A stretch of 64,000 nt of DNA, from the NCBI RefSeq assembly GCF_028389875.1, contig NW_026907681.1, positions 2,046,001 to 2,110,000 of the forward strand, in the 5' to 3' direction. A model generated the notes under the pieces. It made no database searches. It saw only the letters and a list, made by a program, of their open reading frames with translations, and was not told the origin of the DNA. Positions 1 to 14,600 of the stretch are shown piece by piece. The translations under genes and the position numbers were made by a program. The first letter of the stretch is position 1, and every line of letters starts with the position of its first letter. Origin of the DNA: Rhea pennata (taxonomy: Eukaryota; Chordata; Aves; Rheiformes; Rheidae).

Positions 1-512
1 CTTGGGGTGGGGATGGGGTGGAGGAAAGGGATTGCTTTGTTTCTTCTCTTCTGCATTGTCTCTCTCCTCAGGCCTTTTGTGGAAGCAAGAGCAGCAGCTC
101 ATGGAATTAATATGTATCAGGAGATTGGATTTCAGAAGGGCAGCCAGGGAGAGTACAAAGCCCTGCAGTGCATCCACATGGATTGTCTGAGGTACCGAAT
201 GCTGCGTCTGTACCGTATAACTGCATCTTTATCTGTTAAATTTGTATAAAATGCCTACAGTTGATGTATTTGAATACTGTCCCTTTTCCATCTCTGTGCA
301 CTGCTATTATGAGTTACATCTTACTAGGAAAGGACTAGCACCCCCATCTTTGGTTGTGCTGCTTCTACTCGGTACTCCGTTGTGTGCCATTATGTACAGA
401 AGTTACGTCTTGCCCACACTAGCCTGAACGACTAACTCTGTTTATACAGTCTGCTGGTGGCTGTCATTGGGAGTTTGAGAACTGTCCTGGATCCTAGCAC
501 AGAGAGGAAAAG

Positions 513-515
<3 letters not shown>

Positions 516-558
<43 letters not shown>
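516..558 (+). repeat. (TG)n microsatellite, POLE copy 1 intron 12
   Basis: About 21 TG units. The duplicate at 33,255-33,280 has only about half as many, showing length change since the duplication. Confidence 0.9.
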
Positions 559-561
<3 letters not shown>

Positions 562-1672
562 AGGAGAGGGCTGTCTGTCTTGGCAGTTGTGACTTGAATG
601 TTTTTTCACATTGGACCAGTGTCCAGACTCTGGAAAACAACTGCCTCTCTTTGCAGTCCTGCTGATACCTCCTCCTGTGTTTAAACGTTTATCTTTGAAG
701 TCTCTGAAGTATGAGGGTTGAGAAAAATCTGAGCAATAGAAATGATTTGAATAGCAGAATTTGTACGAGTCAGAATTTAAGAGCATGGGTAGATATGCAG
801 ACTGTCTAAAGCTGTGCAGCTTCTTATTCCACTGCACTTGGATGTTCTGCTCTCACCTTTCCCTGTTAGAGTAATGCAGATCTTTTTGTACGTAGCAGCC
901 CTTTCTGAAGTGCAGGGCTGTCTCTTCGTCGACTGGCATTTTCATTATTCTGTCTAGGTGGGTGAAGAGAGAGAGTTACCTGCCAGTGGGAAGTCACAAC
1001 CTGAAAGCAGCAGTGAAAGCAAAACTGGGTTATGATGCAGTGGAGCTGGACCCTGAAGAGATGTGCCGGATGGCTACGGAGGAGCCTCAGGTGTTCCCAT
1101 CCGGTGCTGTATCTCTGGGCATCTGCAGTATTAGTGAACCTTTGAGTTAGAGCTTTGTGAAATCCTTTAAGTTAATGCAGTGTCTTTGAGAAGTTGTCAG
1201 TGTATCTTGCTGAATTTCAGACACCTGAATGAACTTAAGCTTAGGGAAGAATAGAATTTCCTTGATGTGTTTCTGGCATTGGCGTTGCACTGTATATTTG
1301 TGTTATTTACACTTCTGCAAAATGGTAGTACTCGGGGCATTGCAACGGAGCAGTACTTTGCTAGTGTCCAGGAGACACCTTAATGAGGTTTCTGCCAAAG
1401 CCCTGGAGATCTCTGTAGGCCAAGAGTGGCCTCCTGACCACTCCGGAGTGGCATCTGTGCGGATATGTGGCAGTGAGCTCATCTTCCCCATTTCTGCTAA
1501 TTCGGAGCTGGCTTATGTAATTCGGGTTAAAGCAGAATGTCGTCTTAAGCCGACTGATAACTCTTTACATGCTGGGATGTTTGTATGCAGAAATATACCT
1601 TTTGCATCTTCCTGCTGATTTCAACCTTTCCTTGTTTCCCGTTGTACGTGTTAACTGCTGTATTAAATGTGA

Positions 1673-1891
<219 letters not shown>

Positions 1892-4800
1892 TAGAACTAA
1901 TTTCTACTGTTTGGATAGTTTTTCCCAAGGAAAGGAGGGAAAGTAGTCTCCAAATGCGCTTCCTTTCTGCAGTACAGCAGTCATAGCTGTTTTTCCGTAG
2001 ACCAGTTATGGGTAGCCTAAGTGAAGGAGTTGGTTTTGTTTCCTTACTGTGCTCCTTCTTGCCTTGGGCTTCAATACTGCCTGAATAAACACATCATGTT
2101 GGGCACCAAATCAGACATTTAAGTTCAATGATGTGGTGATAAGGCCAGCCTAATTCCAGCAGCACCCTTTACAGCTCTTCTTTCTAAGTCCAGTTTTTGA
2201 TGTCTGTCTTTTACAGGTGTTAAGAAAAGGTTCTGGGACAGTGTGTGAGGCATTGCTGATGGTTCAGGCCTGTCACGCCAACATCATCTTCCGCAACAAG
2301 CAGGAGCAGGAGTTCAGCAAACTTACAGATGATGGCCACGTGCTGGACTCGGAGACGTATGTAGGAGGCCAGGTGGAAGCTCTGGAACCTGGGGTTTTTC
2401 GCAGTGACATCCCTTGCCGCTTTAAAAAGGTAAGGACACAATCAAGGTGTTGCGACAGAGGCTTTAAAATGGTAATGCAATGATGCTCTTTCTCTTCTTT
2501 CTGGAGAACATGGCAGTAGGGAATAACCCTCCAACTGGAATTACCATCCTCTGTTCTTTTGGGGGATACCCAATAGCAATACCTGTTATAAAACTGATAC
2601 CTAATTTATGGCTTGAGTGCATGAACCTGCTTAGAGTTTAGGTGGGAAGGGTTGGAGAAGTTGCTCTTCATGACCTCAGACTGGCTATTGGGTAAAGACA
2701 GTGTTACAGCAAAGAGAGTGGTTCATTGCTGTTGAGTGGGTTTGTTTACTTTGTTTATTGGTTGGTTGTAGGGTTTTTCTTTTTTGGGGGGGGTTTTAAT
2801 TTTCTTTGAGCGAGTGGTTGTTGGCAGAGGTGACTCTGTTTTTGTCTCATCAGGATTATATCTTTGTCCTTCTCCCACTCAAGCCAAGCTTCTTTTGGCC
2901 TCTTTTACCTGTTTCTGGTTGGTGCTACTGTCTAGATTGTAAGTTTTAGAGGCAACTTCCATCTTTGCTGTGTGATACACCATACCTCAGTGCTGCTTGT
3001 TTTAGTGGCCTTAATCTCGTGAATGATCTTAAGGGAACGTGCACTGTGAATTTAGAAGGACCTTAAATCTAAATCCTTGGCCCCTTAGAGCCTTAGATGT
3101 GTGAGCAGCTGACTGCTAGGTCAGCCCCATAAGTGTTGCACTCTGGAACATGCATGCAATCTTCTCTTCTTGTTAGCTGCCCTATATAGCCTCCTTTGCA
3201 GGAGAACTCCAAGGGCCGGGGAGCAGCCACCATCTCTTCTCTGCTTTGTGTTTTGCCCTAGTGCGAGTGGTGTAGGCTTTTGTGAGTTGTAGGGTTCTTA
3301 GCAGAAAGCCACCGTCCTTCAGTTCTAGAGAGCTCAAGCTGCCTGTGGAGGTCAGGCCAGCTAATTGGCCAACATTATCTGCCTGCTGACATTGGAGCTG
3401 ATCAGTGAACGAAGGGGCATTTCAAAATGCCATTCAGCTGACCTGTTTCAGCCATCTGCCCTTCAGATGAGATGAACTGCTCTCTACCCATACTGAGACA
3501 TGCTCTGCTAAGTAGTGAACCTGTTTTCAAAGATCGCCGAAGCTATGCTGGAGCATGGATAATCTTGCAGAAGCTGTCACCCCCTGCCCCCCTTCCCTGG
3601 GCAGTGTGTGAGGATGGGTGTCAGGGCTAGAAGAGGTCTCGGTATCATTCCTGTATCTTTGCAGAATCCTGCTGCCTTTAACTTCCTGGTGCAGCATGTG
3701 GAGAAGACGCTCCGGCATGCTGTCGAAGAGGAAGAAGGTTTGCCGTTGGATCAAGTCACCAGCTTCCAGGAGGTCTGTTGTCCTGCCTCAGCCTGCAGGG
3801 CCAGAGGCATGACTGGGCTTTCCAAGGAGAGCAGAACTGTGAGGGTGGAGTTGCAGCACATTTCTTTAGGCAAGCCTGGGTCCTTTAGGTCCAAGCCTGG
3901 TGTTGTATAACAACTTTCTTCAGCTTTGAGTTCTGCCCCATGTCCATCTGTGCCTTATTTCCCATATTAATAAAGAACTGGCATAGGCTGGAGGCAAGGC
4001 TGATTTTTCTCATCCTGAATATGTCTGGTGAGACACCACATGTTAAAGATGCCTGTTTAGACTCATTTTATACTCCATGGAGAGAGACAGGAGAAACTTA
4101 TCTGTAGACATTTGCAGTGTAGATGAAACCTACCTTGGAGGTCCAAAAGAAAACCTTAAAGATTGGTGGCTAAAGAAGACTCGCCGCTGCCACTCTTCTT
4201 AATCCTATTCCTTTAGTTTTTCATACTCTTCCTGTGTTCCCCAGAATCAGTGGCAGGTGTTTCTGTGCATGTCGGAAGTAAAGGATCAAATATAGTGCGT
4301 ATGTGACTGCATCATTAATTCCTTCTTGTTTGAATTTTACTTTTTTACATCTCCCCGCAGGCTTGTGATGAAATCAAAGTCAAGCTGAATTCCTTGAAGG
4401 ATGTTCCTAATGGAATTGAATGCCCCCTTATCTACCATTTAGATATAGGGGCCATGTACCCCAACATCATTCTGACCAACAGGTTGCAGGTGGGTAACCT
4501 CAGTCCAGTCAGGAAGGTGTCTTCTGTTTTGTCTTGCAGATGGTCTAGGAGGTCCCTCCGATTTGATCCCCTTAGCGGCAAACAATAAACTTTCTGCCCT
4601 GGACAGGGGGATAAAATAAGGCTCGGTTTGAAATCCAGTCAGGCTGTTACAGTTGCCAGGTGTACAGAGCCGAAAGGTCTGTCCAAGGTAGAGCAATAGC
4701 TTTAGCTGGCTTCTTCCAAAGAATAGTCATTGTTTTTGCTGTAACTTGTGTTCTGAAAAGCTTCTAGAAAGGAAAACTTACTGAACATCACCTCTGTGAT

Positions 4801-7663
4801 GTTCACATTTGTGTTCTTCTAGTACCCAACATCGATTCCTTCTGGCATATGTCACTGGAGACGGTTCTGTTTTCTCTAACATGGGTGTGTCTGACCTGTG
4901 TCCAGCCCTCAGCAATGGTGGATGAGGCCACATGTGCTGCCTGTGACTTGAACAAGCCAGGTGCTAATCGTCAGCGCCGGATGACTTGGCAGTGGAGAGG
5001 AGAATTCAGTAAGTGTAATTCTGCTGTCTGCTTTGTCAAGTTCCCTGCTGCATTGCAGCATGGATAGAGCTTGCAGCGTGAGCTGAAGACACAGAGACCA
5101 CTTCCTGTTCCTCCCCTGGAAAGCTCCTAGTTGCTTTTCCTTTGCAGTGCCTGCAAGCTGCAGCGAGTATCACCGCATCCAGCAACGACTGGAGCCTGAG
5201 AAGTTTCCTCCTCTGTATCCAGATGGAGCACCCTGGGCGTTCCACGAGCTTTGCCATGAAGAGCAGGCCAAGTATGAGAAGAAGCAACTGGCAGGTGAAA
5301 ATAAATGGCATTATCTGGAGCAGGTTTTTGGTGCCTAGACTACAAACACATCATTAATTACTTGTCTCTCAGGTCTGGGGCTACTTAGTTCATGCTGACT
5401 CAGACTGAATTTGATCTCAGTTTCATGCTGCAACAGTTTTCCCCTAGGATCCCAACCAATTCCTGTACGTTTTTTGAGGAGGAGGCAAGTGCTGTTTTTT
5501 GTCTCAGTGTTTCTCTTTTCTCACTGAGAGTCATGTATTTGAGCTGAGACACATGGAAGGTGATACTTTGTTTGGGTTTTTTTGTTGTTGTTCTTTAATG
5601 AGCGCTCATTAAGCATGCCAGTGAAACACGTTTCGATATCCTTTCACTTTTTGCTCCTAAAGTGATACTACTCAGCAGAAGCATCTAGCTAGTGGGAGCT
5701 CTGAGCAGAGCCTGAATTTGTGGATGAGCCCTCATGGGCAATTTATTTCCCACACACACCTCTGCATCTCTCTAGAGAGGTGCTGTTTCTCCCCATATTA
5801 GTATCTTCCTCCCCTTGCCTGTGTAGCAGGTCTGCTTCCTTGCTTTCCTAGGTATGATGTTTATTTGCATTGATGGAATTTTTCTCAGACTGGTGCCTTG
5901 AAAGCTTCAGATCTGTGGATCTGTGTGGTTTGCCCGATGCCGTTGTGTTCATCCTTCCCATCCATAGTGGGGCACTGATCTCTGAGAAAGCTTTCTCTGT
6001 TTATTCCCTTTACTAGATTATTGCCGCAAGGCTTATGAGCAGATCCATGTCACCAAGGTGGAGGAGCGTGTCACCACCATCTGCCAGCGAGAGAACTCTT
6101 TCTATGTAGACACTGTACGAGCTTTCAGAGACCGTCGCTGTGAGTTCAAGGGGCTGCATGAGGTGCTGGGCTTGAATTTCTGTTTTATTTGTGCTGCCAA
6201 AGCTAGAAGGTCCTCACCTCTCACTGAAAACTTGAACCCTAAAGGATCATTTTGCTCAATCTGTATGGTCAATAAGAAATATTAGCTTTCCTGACAGCTC
6301 TGGTGCAAATGCAGGTTTTTCCCCTGCTGAATCCTAAACAGCTGCTGCCACAGTGGTTCCTAGCTCTCTGATGCAATCACTTTCAGTGCTAGGAAAGAAA
6401 ACAGCTGGGTTTTTCTTGGCTTTTACTGGATCTAGAAAATTCTCAGCTCAACTATTTTGTGATCTGGTTTGTGTTCAGTGTAGGGTACTTTTCAAAGAGA
6501 AAGATGAGACAAGCAGAGAAACAATTGATCTTAGGCTAAGAAGTGATTGATTCTAGGAGAAAGAAGCAGCATGTTCTAGTTCTCAAATGTTTGGAGTCTT
6601 GTGGCAGAGGGAGGAGCCTGAAATGTAGTTGCTAATATATTGAAAGAAATGACAAGATGCTGGGACTCTGTCTCTGGAAGAGTTTAATAAAGAGCTATTT
6701 GCTTTGCAGTTATTGCTAGTTCTGTCGTGAATCACGGAGGTGGCTGGGAGGCCTTTTCTGCTGAAATGGTTCTGCTGTTAGTCTCGATCTAATCTCTTGC
6801 TGCAAGCATTTAGTTCTTGCCAGCACAATACGTGGTGTGACAGAATTGATGTAGGATGGCAGTTCTGCTGGGATTAGGTAATTCTAACTATGGGTGTGAG
6901 TTACAGTTGATGCTGCAAGACTCTTCCATAATATAGCATAATGCCTGTGCCGAACGCTTCCCCCTCAAATGCAAAAGAAAGAGCAGAAAGAAAGAGGAAT
7001 TATCTTAATAACTGATATTGTTCTAGGATCACAGTGTCATATTAGGATTGAGGTGGGGGGAATATCTGGCTATTGGTACTGCCTGTAGTGGAATGTAGGG
7101 TTGTCCTGACTGCCTCTTGCCATCAGGTGTGGAAGAAAAAGCTGTCTGCGGCTGTGGAGACAGGCGATGCCTCTGAAGTGAAGCACTGCAAGAATATGGA
7201 AATCCTCTGTGACTCCCTGCAGCTGGCACACAAGTGTGTCCTCAATTCTTTCTATGGCTATGTCATGCGTAAAGGGTGAGTCTCACCTGTGGTCGTTGCT
7301 GGAGTCCTCCAGCAAGGAGCATTGTAAACCAGAGCTGTTCTAGTGAGGCTCTCACCTTCTTAACGTGCTTCCAAAGCATAAAGGGGATGCTAGGTGATCC
7401 CTGTAACACTTTTTTTTTGTTCCTACTAATGACTTCTTATTTATTAGTCCCCTTAGCAGGGACTTTTGCTAAACAAGGCCCTGTAGCATTGGCAATGGAT
7501 GGCAGGGTTTGTCTATAGGTGATTCTTCAGGGTGTGCGGTTTCCTGAAGTATCACAGGGAAGGAAAAGGAAAATGATCTCCTGAGGGCTGCTGTGATTGT
7601 CTTTTTTGCCCTGAGACTTTATTTTCTGTACGACCTGATGCGCTTCCCCGCAGCTGTACTTAA

Positions 7664-7801
<138 letters not shown>

Positions 7802-8539
7802 TGAGTATGTGCTGAGCTGAGGAAGAAAGGTTCTCCTGTATGTAGTGTGAGCAGATGGGTAAGGGCAGAATTTGACTGGCAGAGAAGAGGAGCAGTGGGA
7901 TAGATGTGGGATTAATCAGTGGAAGCTCTGGTGTTCTGGAGATTCAGGTTTCTGACATTGCCATGGCTTATTAATGCAACTGGTGTTGTACGACTAGGAC
8001 TTCCTTTGCAGAAAGGACACTGCCTCTGCCTGACTTGTGGACAGAGAACAGTTCTTTGGCATATTTTCCAATCTCTTCCTGATGGTGATTTTTTTTCTTC
8101 CGTTCTTAGGAGACCTCTAGAACTGGATAGAGATGGGATTTGGTGTGTGCTTCCCAACACCTTCCCGGAAAACTTTGTCATCGAGTCAACCAACGCAAAG
8201 AAGCCGAAGGTGACAATCTGCTACCCAGGTGCCATGCTGAACATCCCCGTGAAGGTGAGTCTGGCATCTGTACCAGCCAGCTGTACAGTCTGGTAAAAAC
8301 AGTGAAAGGGAAGAAAATGTTTTAGCCTTCTGTAGGCCTGCAAGCCAATCAGGCAGTTCTTGTGAAGGGAGTAGCTCTACTGGCAGTGGAGTATGCATCT
8401 TTGTTCTCGGAGTTGGCTTCAGCCCAGAGGACAGCCTGTCTTTTGTCTCTGGTCGCCTGTGTAATGAGCAGGACGTTGGGGCTGACAGCTTTGCTTGCTA
8501 CAGAGCTATACTCTGCCCTGCACAGCCCATAGCTCAAAC

Positions 8540-8612
8540 TTGGCCCTATTTGGCCCTACTTGGCCATGATCCTCTCAGCATCCAAGGAGGAGGGCAAGAA
8601 GCTGAAGAAAAG
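8540..8612 (+). pseudogene. POLE: POLE copy 1 exon 24 remnant at a deletion join
   Basis: Compared with copy 2, about 565 bases (roughly 40,701-41,265) are missing, with the acceptor and the first hundred bases of exon 24. At the join a short piece is doubled (TGGCCCTATT then TGGCCCTACT). The remaining reading [15 protein letters not shown] and the donor are intact, but there is no acceptor. Confidence 0.85.
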
Positions 8613-11600
8613 GTAAGAGTTCAAAGCTTGAAAAATCACCACTTCCCCAAGGGAAGGGATTGAGGGTCCTTTTCCTTGACTACATTTGAGGCGTGTTAGT
8701 CCTTGCCCCGTGTTGCCAGTCCTCTGGAGCTGGCAGCATGTTTGGTTTGCTTGTTGCTGCATACCACCGAGATCATGCTGTCTTTAAACGGCAAGTTCCC
8801 TGCATGAGATCAGTCTTTGAATCCAGCTATGCCCTGGCCTTAATTGACACATCTGACAGTAAATTTCTGAAGATAACAGTAAAACAGCACTTCTCAAACT
8901 TTCTGATTAGTCATGGTCTCCCTGTTTGGTTCTGAGATGCGCAGGCAAACTTTGATTTTTCTTTCTATCTTTTCTCTTTAAATTCACTAATCTCTGTCTG
9001 TCCCTCTCTCAAGTTTACAGACCTCTAGTAATACTTTTCCCAGAGGTTTCCACTTTAATCCCCATCTAGGGGAAGGAGTGGATCTTGCCAGTGCCATCAT
9101 GGTATAGAAAAGCAATTGCACTTGACTTCACTGACTTTCTCATGCAGCCTGCTTAAATACGAGCACGAGCAATCACGAGAGGACTGCCCACAGACCTGGG
9201 TCTGGGTTCAGAAAATACTGTCACTGTCCTCCAGCACTCTCTGTTCGTACAAGACTATGTTTGTTTCTGCTTGAATGTCTCTGTTGGATGAACTCCAGCA
9301 TCCACTGTGAGTGCCTTTGCATGCCAAGGGAGTCTATCGCAGAAGTCAAGAGGATGTCAAGCACTGAATGAACTCTGCTCATAGGAGTCTTATCTCAGGG
9401 GCCCTTGATTTTTTCCTGTGATTCTTGGGATGTCAGCAAGTGCACTTATTTCTTGCTCACTCTGCAAGTGGAAAGAGCAGTAGTGTGGAGCTGACTGGCA
9501 GGTACCGCTGCCAGCTGAGGAAGAAAAGACTGCCTGGAGGAGGGGTGACAAAGCAATGTACGCTTGAGTCTCACCTCTGTTCCACTGAAGCTACCTGTGA
9601 TGGTTGTATTGAGCCATACAAATAATTGGCAGGCATGTGAAATCCAAGAAACACGACAGAAAAAAAGAGGGCAGTGTGTTGTCATAGTTGTTTCGATAGC
9701 GATGTCCAGTTTCCTCTGAGTCCATTTTGCCAGCGTCCCCTCCTGTTTTCCAAACAAAGCTTCATTCTCCTGTATAAGGCTTTTCCTAGTATTTCACTCC
9801 ACTTCTCTACTCCTCTAACCCTGACTCTCACTTCTTGCCCTTTATTTGCATGCATTTAAGAACATTTTGCCAGTTAGAATTGGCAAGTTGGGGGCAGAGG
9901 CTGATGTGCTTTTGCAGCTGGAGGTGAAGTAGTTCATGATGTTATTGTCTCTAGCTGTGTAAATATGCCTAGATCATGGTAGTCCAGAGCCCCACAGCTT
10001 GGATTAATTTACCTGGTGGCTGCCTGGTTTGGCAATACTAGAAGTACTTTGGCAGGAGGGTAGTAAGCAGCATCCTGGGAGATGTGTTCCTTGGCACAGA
10101 GCTTGTGCAAAAGCTGGTCTATATCCTAGGTATGCAGTCTTCAATGAAGATGGATCCTTGGCTGAACTGAAAGGGTTTGAGGTGAAGCAATGGGGAGAGC
10201 TGCAGTTGGTGAAGATATTCCAGTCTTCTGTATTTGAGGCCTTTCTGAAAGGCACCACACTGGAGGAGGTCTCTGCCTCTGTAGCCAAGGTGGCTGATTA
10301 CTGGTTGGATGTACTGTAGAGCAAGGTGAGTGTAGGGTTTGCAGGATATGCATCCGCTGCATGTTTGTCTTGCCAGGTTGGGGCCAGAGAAGGTCAAAGC
10401 TACCCTAACACTGTAGGGAGGATGGACTTTGTCTGAAGAGAATGGTTGGTCCGTTGTGCCTCTGATGGCTGTTTGTATGTAATTTCTGCCTCTTTGATTC
10501 TCTAGGGCTGCTCTTTAGGGTCTTTTAGCACCAGACCTGTTGTTACAGCACTTTTGTCAGCTGTTACCGCTTAATTGTGGGTAAGCGTTGTCCTCCAGTC
10601 ACGTCTTTCACAGAGGTAGCGTGGTGGCCCTCTTGCACCAAGGACTTTCTCTAGAGCCACTCACTGAGACAGAGGATGGCAGAACCATTTGCCTGCAGAA
10701 TCTTTTCTGAGGAGGCCAGAAGAGATTAGCTTTAAAATAACCAGCAAGAGCAGAGACAATGCCAGAAAACAGAGCCTCAAACCGGGGAGCAGGAGAGATG
10801 AAAAGCCGGAGCGACTGCTCTGCTTGGGAGTTTATTGGGAGCACTTCCCCTTTGTATTTTGCATCTGGCACTACAGAGCTGGGCCCACTAAGAGTTTGCC
10901 GTACAACATCATTTCAAAGTATTGCATTCACAGCAGGAGTTTTGATGCAGACCTCATGTCCGTGATCTCTATGTTCCATAGGTCGTGTTGGCAACTGGAG
11001 CAGAGATTGCTCACAAACTCCTCATAAAGACAGCCATATCAATCGGTTTAAATGTTCCATGTATATAATAGCAACGAGGTTTGATCATTAGGTTCCTGAT
11101 AGTGATTTTTTTCCCCTTGTTCCTTTTTTCAGGCTGCCAACATGCCTGACTGAGAGCTGTTTGAGCTGATCTCAGAGATCTGTTCCATGTCTCGCAAGCT
11201 AGAAGACTCCGGGGAGTGCACAGACAAAAGAAAATGAATGAGCTCTTCACTTCTGAAGGCAAGAGACAGGTAATAAGAGTGAGAGAAAGGAGCTGGCTGT
11301 GCTGATGGGCCTCTCTTGCTGATACTGTGTCCTCAGCACCCAAAACTTCCTGCTGTCGTTTCTCTCAGGTCCTTGCTAACCAGCACCAGGGGGGAACACC
11401 GAGCTCCCAGATTGGAGACGTAGAGGATTTGGGGGCTGCTAAGCCCCTTCAGCCGTTGGTTCCAGTTGCAAATAAACGGAAGCGGGTCCGTACGGCAGAG
11501 GAAAGCCAGCAGATGTCCCAGTATCTGGAACTGTCGCAGTCCTGGCGAGAGATCCTGGACCCACCTGCTGCCATGGGCACTACTAAGGTAAGTGAAGTAG

Positions 11601-14600
11601 ACTGGGCAGGAGGAATCCAGGAAACATCCTGGGAGTATGATCATCTGCCTAGCTAGCTAGGGAACAGGGCGTAGCAAGCTGTATGTTTATTGAAACCGTC
11701 TGCGCTTCTATGACTGAAAACTACAAAGGGAAATGTTACCGGGAGAGTCCCACTAGCAGAGAAAGTCAGGCCAATGGCAACTTCACAGCTATGCCAGTAA
11801 CATGATCAGGATCTGAAGGTGGAAGGGCTCGGCTTTATGGTGCTTGATCCTCATGTGTAGGAGATGCGTGCTAATTTCTGTGGTTCCTGTTCATGTACTC
11901 TCTCTCTGATTAGGAAGAACAACTGGTCTGGCTGTGCTAGCACAAGAAGAAATGGGAGCTGCAGGCTCGGCAGCACCAGGAGCATCGGAAGAAGCGGCGC
12001 CTGGAGGATGGTGGAGTGATGACAGGCGGAGGCATAATCCGTGATACCCTCTCCAAAGGACTGAGCAGCTACGTGTACAGGACGGCACGCGGCATCCTGG
12101 ACTTGCCCTGGCAGATTGTGCAGGTACCAGGCAGCAAGGCAGGCCCACTCTTAACCCCTCACAGAGGCCAGTTCAGTGCCCTGTGCCTCATGTTTGCAAT
12201 ACCTGTAGTCAAACCTTGAACTTCAGGGACAGCTAACCTCAATCCTACTTTAGTTTTACCTCCTTGAAGGTCATGTGGGACTGCATAGCCTCAGGCTCAG
12301 AGAAGCTTTGTAAGGAAATGAGGTCCTCAAATGATCGTGCTTGATTGCAAATCTGGGACTTCTATGTAGAGCCTGTGTGGGGCAAGCTCAGCTGAGGAGC
12401 TGGGCAAGTGTGCCTTGAATCCTAGATTTAGTCAATGCGAGCATGAAGAAGTTGATGGTACAATCCAAGCATTTTCTTAATTTCTTGTTATGCTTGGTTG
12501 CCTCTGCTATCTGAGACCCAGCCTCTTGTTGTGACACTTCTCATCTTCCAGAAAAGTCTTGTTTGGTTTAAGGTCATGTGCAGCCTTTGACTCTGTGTGT
12601 AACCATGAGCTGGAGATGGGACACCTAATGCAGCATGTCCAAATGCTTTGGCTAAAGTCAGACAATGGCATGAATTTGTTAGCTAATGCTAGCCCAAAGC
12701 TAAGAGATGTGTTTGAGCCTTTGCCAGGTGTCCTCTTCCCTTCAGAAGCACAATGCAACGTGCTGCCTGCAGATCAGTCAGAGCTGTCTTCATTCATGTT
12801 CTGACGTTTCCTCTGGCAAGATGATTTTTTTCACTGTACCGGTAGGACAATAGCAAGACGTGGAGATGCCAGAGCTGAGAGCAGTGAATCTTTGGGTCCA
12901 CTGCTGTCTTTGTGGTCACCAGTTGCTCCTTATTTGGAGAACGAAGACATAGGTAGTAGAGCCTTTGAAGATCCCAGAAGTGCTCCATGGCGTGTATGTA
13001 AGAGCTAAGAATGGGTTGCATCTCTCCAGCAAAGCTAACTTAAATCACCCTGTCCTGCAGATTGCTGAGAGCAGCCAGGCTGGCTTGTTGAGGCTGTGGG
13101 CAGTGATCGGAAGCGACCTGCACTGTATCAGACTGAGCATCCCAAGAGTGTTCTATGTCAATCAGCGCGTTGCAAAACCAGAGGAGGGAGCTGTCTACAG
13201 GAAGGTGGGGGTCATGTTTTTGACCCTGCTGCTTCTACAAGGGAAAACAGCTGGTTGAATTCATGTAAGTTGCTCTAGCCACTGCGGGCAGATACTACGG
13301 GCAGTTTGCCTCACAAGACCTCCCTGTCCAGCCCTGCTAATGCGCCTTAATGCAGTCCCTTTTGCCTGCTGCTAATCTCAGCCTGACCAGAAAGCAGGTT
13401 GACAGTTACTGCAATGTGGACAAAGCATAAATCCCGCTAACTGCCTTAGGAATGACCAGCACCAGCAGCTGGATTGCTTCCTGAGTCAGCATGTTTCTGG
13501 AAACATAAGGCTGGCTCAAACTACAACTCCTTGCTGCCCTTTAAGATTCCCCTGTTGTTGGGAGGAGCATGGCCTGAAGCAAGGTGCCCTGCTGAGTGTG
13601 TCTGTTTTCCTGGCAGGTGAACTGGATCTTGCCCCGCTCAAACTTGGTTTACAATCTCTACGACTACTCAGTCCCTGAAGACATGTACCAAGAGCACATC
13701 AATGAAATCAATGCAGACCTGTCTGCTCCAGACACTGAGGGAGTGTATGAGACTCAGGTAACCCTTCCAGGTGCTCGTTTTCCTTCTTCATCCTTTAAGG
13801 AGTGCTGAGTGGTAGCTGACTGGTCTGTGTACCAATGGCACAGGTAGAGGCATGGGAGCTCAAAATGAAACAAGTTAGTAAGACGCTAAAACGAAAGACC
13901 CTCTCGAGTAGCTTTCTCAGAAATGTGCCCAGTTTTATATGAGCAGATACTTGTTTGGTTTCCAACCCCTTAGGGGAAAGAGGTTTAGATTTATTTGAAA
14001 TTAGGAGACTCTGGGAAAAGATGGCACTTGAACGGAAAGAGTGAGTTTCCTCTAAACCAAACCAGAACCATCTTGCTAGCAGTTGAACTGCAAAGGTATG
14101 GGAGTTCTTTCGAGTAAAGATGAGGAAAACCCCAGCATGTGGCATGTACATAGGCCAGGGTGCAGTGATAAAACCTCTGTATTCCAGAAAGAAGGATAGG
14201 ATGCCACTTTTTAAAGTTCAGAAAGAGCAAAGAAGAACCTAAACTGTGTTCAGTAGTAGACATACGAAAGCAGTGAGACCAAGATTAAATGTACTAGCGC
14301 TTCTAATGCTGTAAGTCTGAAATGAAGATGGGCAGCTGGGATGCCTGCTTTTAATGAAGATATTGATTCGTTAAGCAGCTCAAAACTTGGTGGCTTGAGG
14401 ATTATCTGAGTGTCCCTGTCACTACAGGTGCCGTTACTATTCCGAGCCCTGATCCAGCTGGGTTGCGTGTGCATGGTCAGCAGGCAGCTTGTCAGACACC
14501 TCACAGGGCGAGAGGCTGACACTTTTGACATTGAACACCTGGAAATGTGCTCTCTGGCTCAGTTTACTTAGCTGGAGCCAGGTAAGGCATCCTAGGAGAA

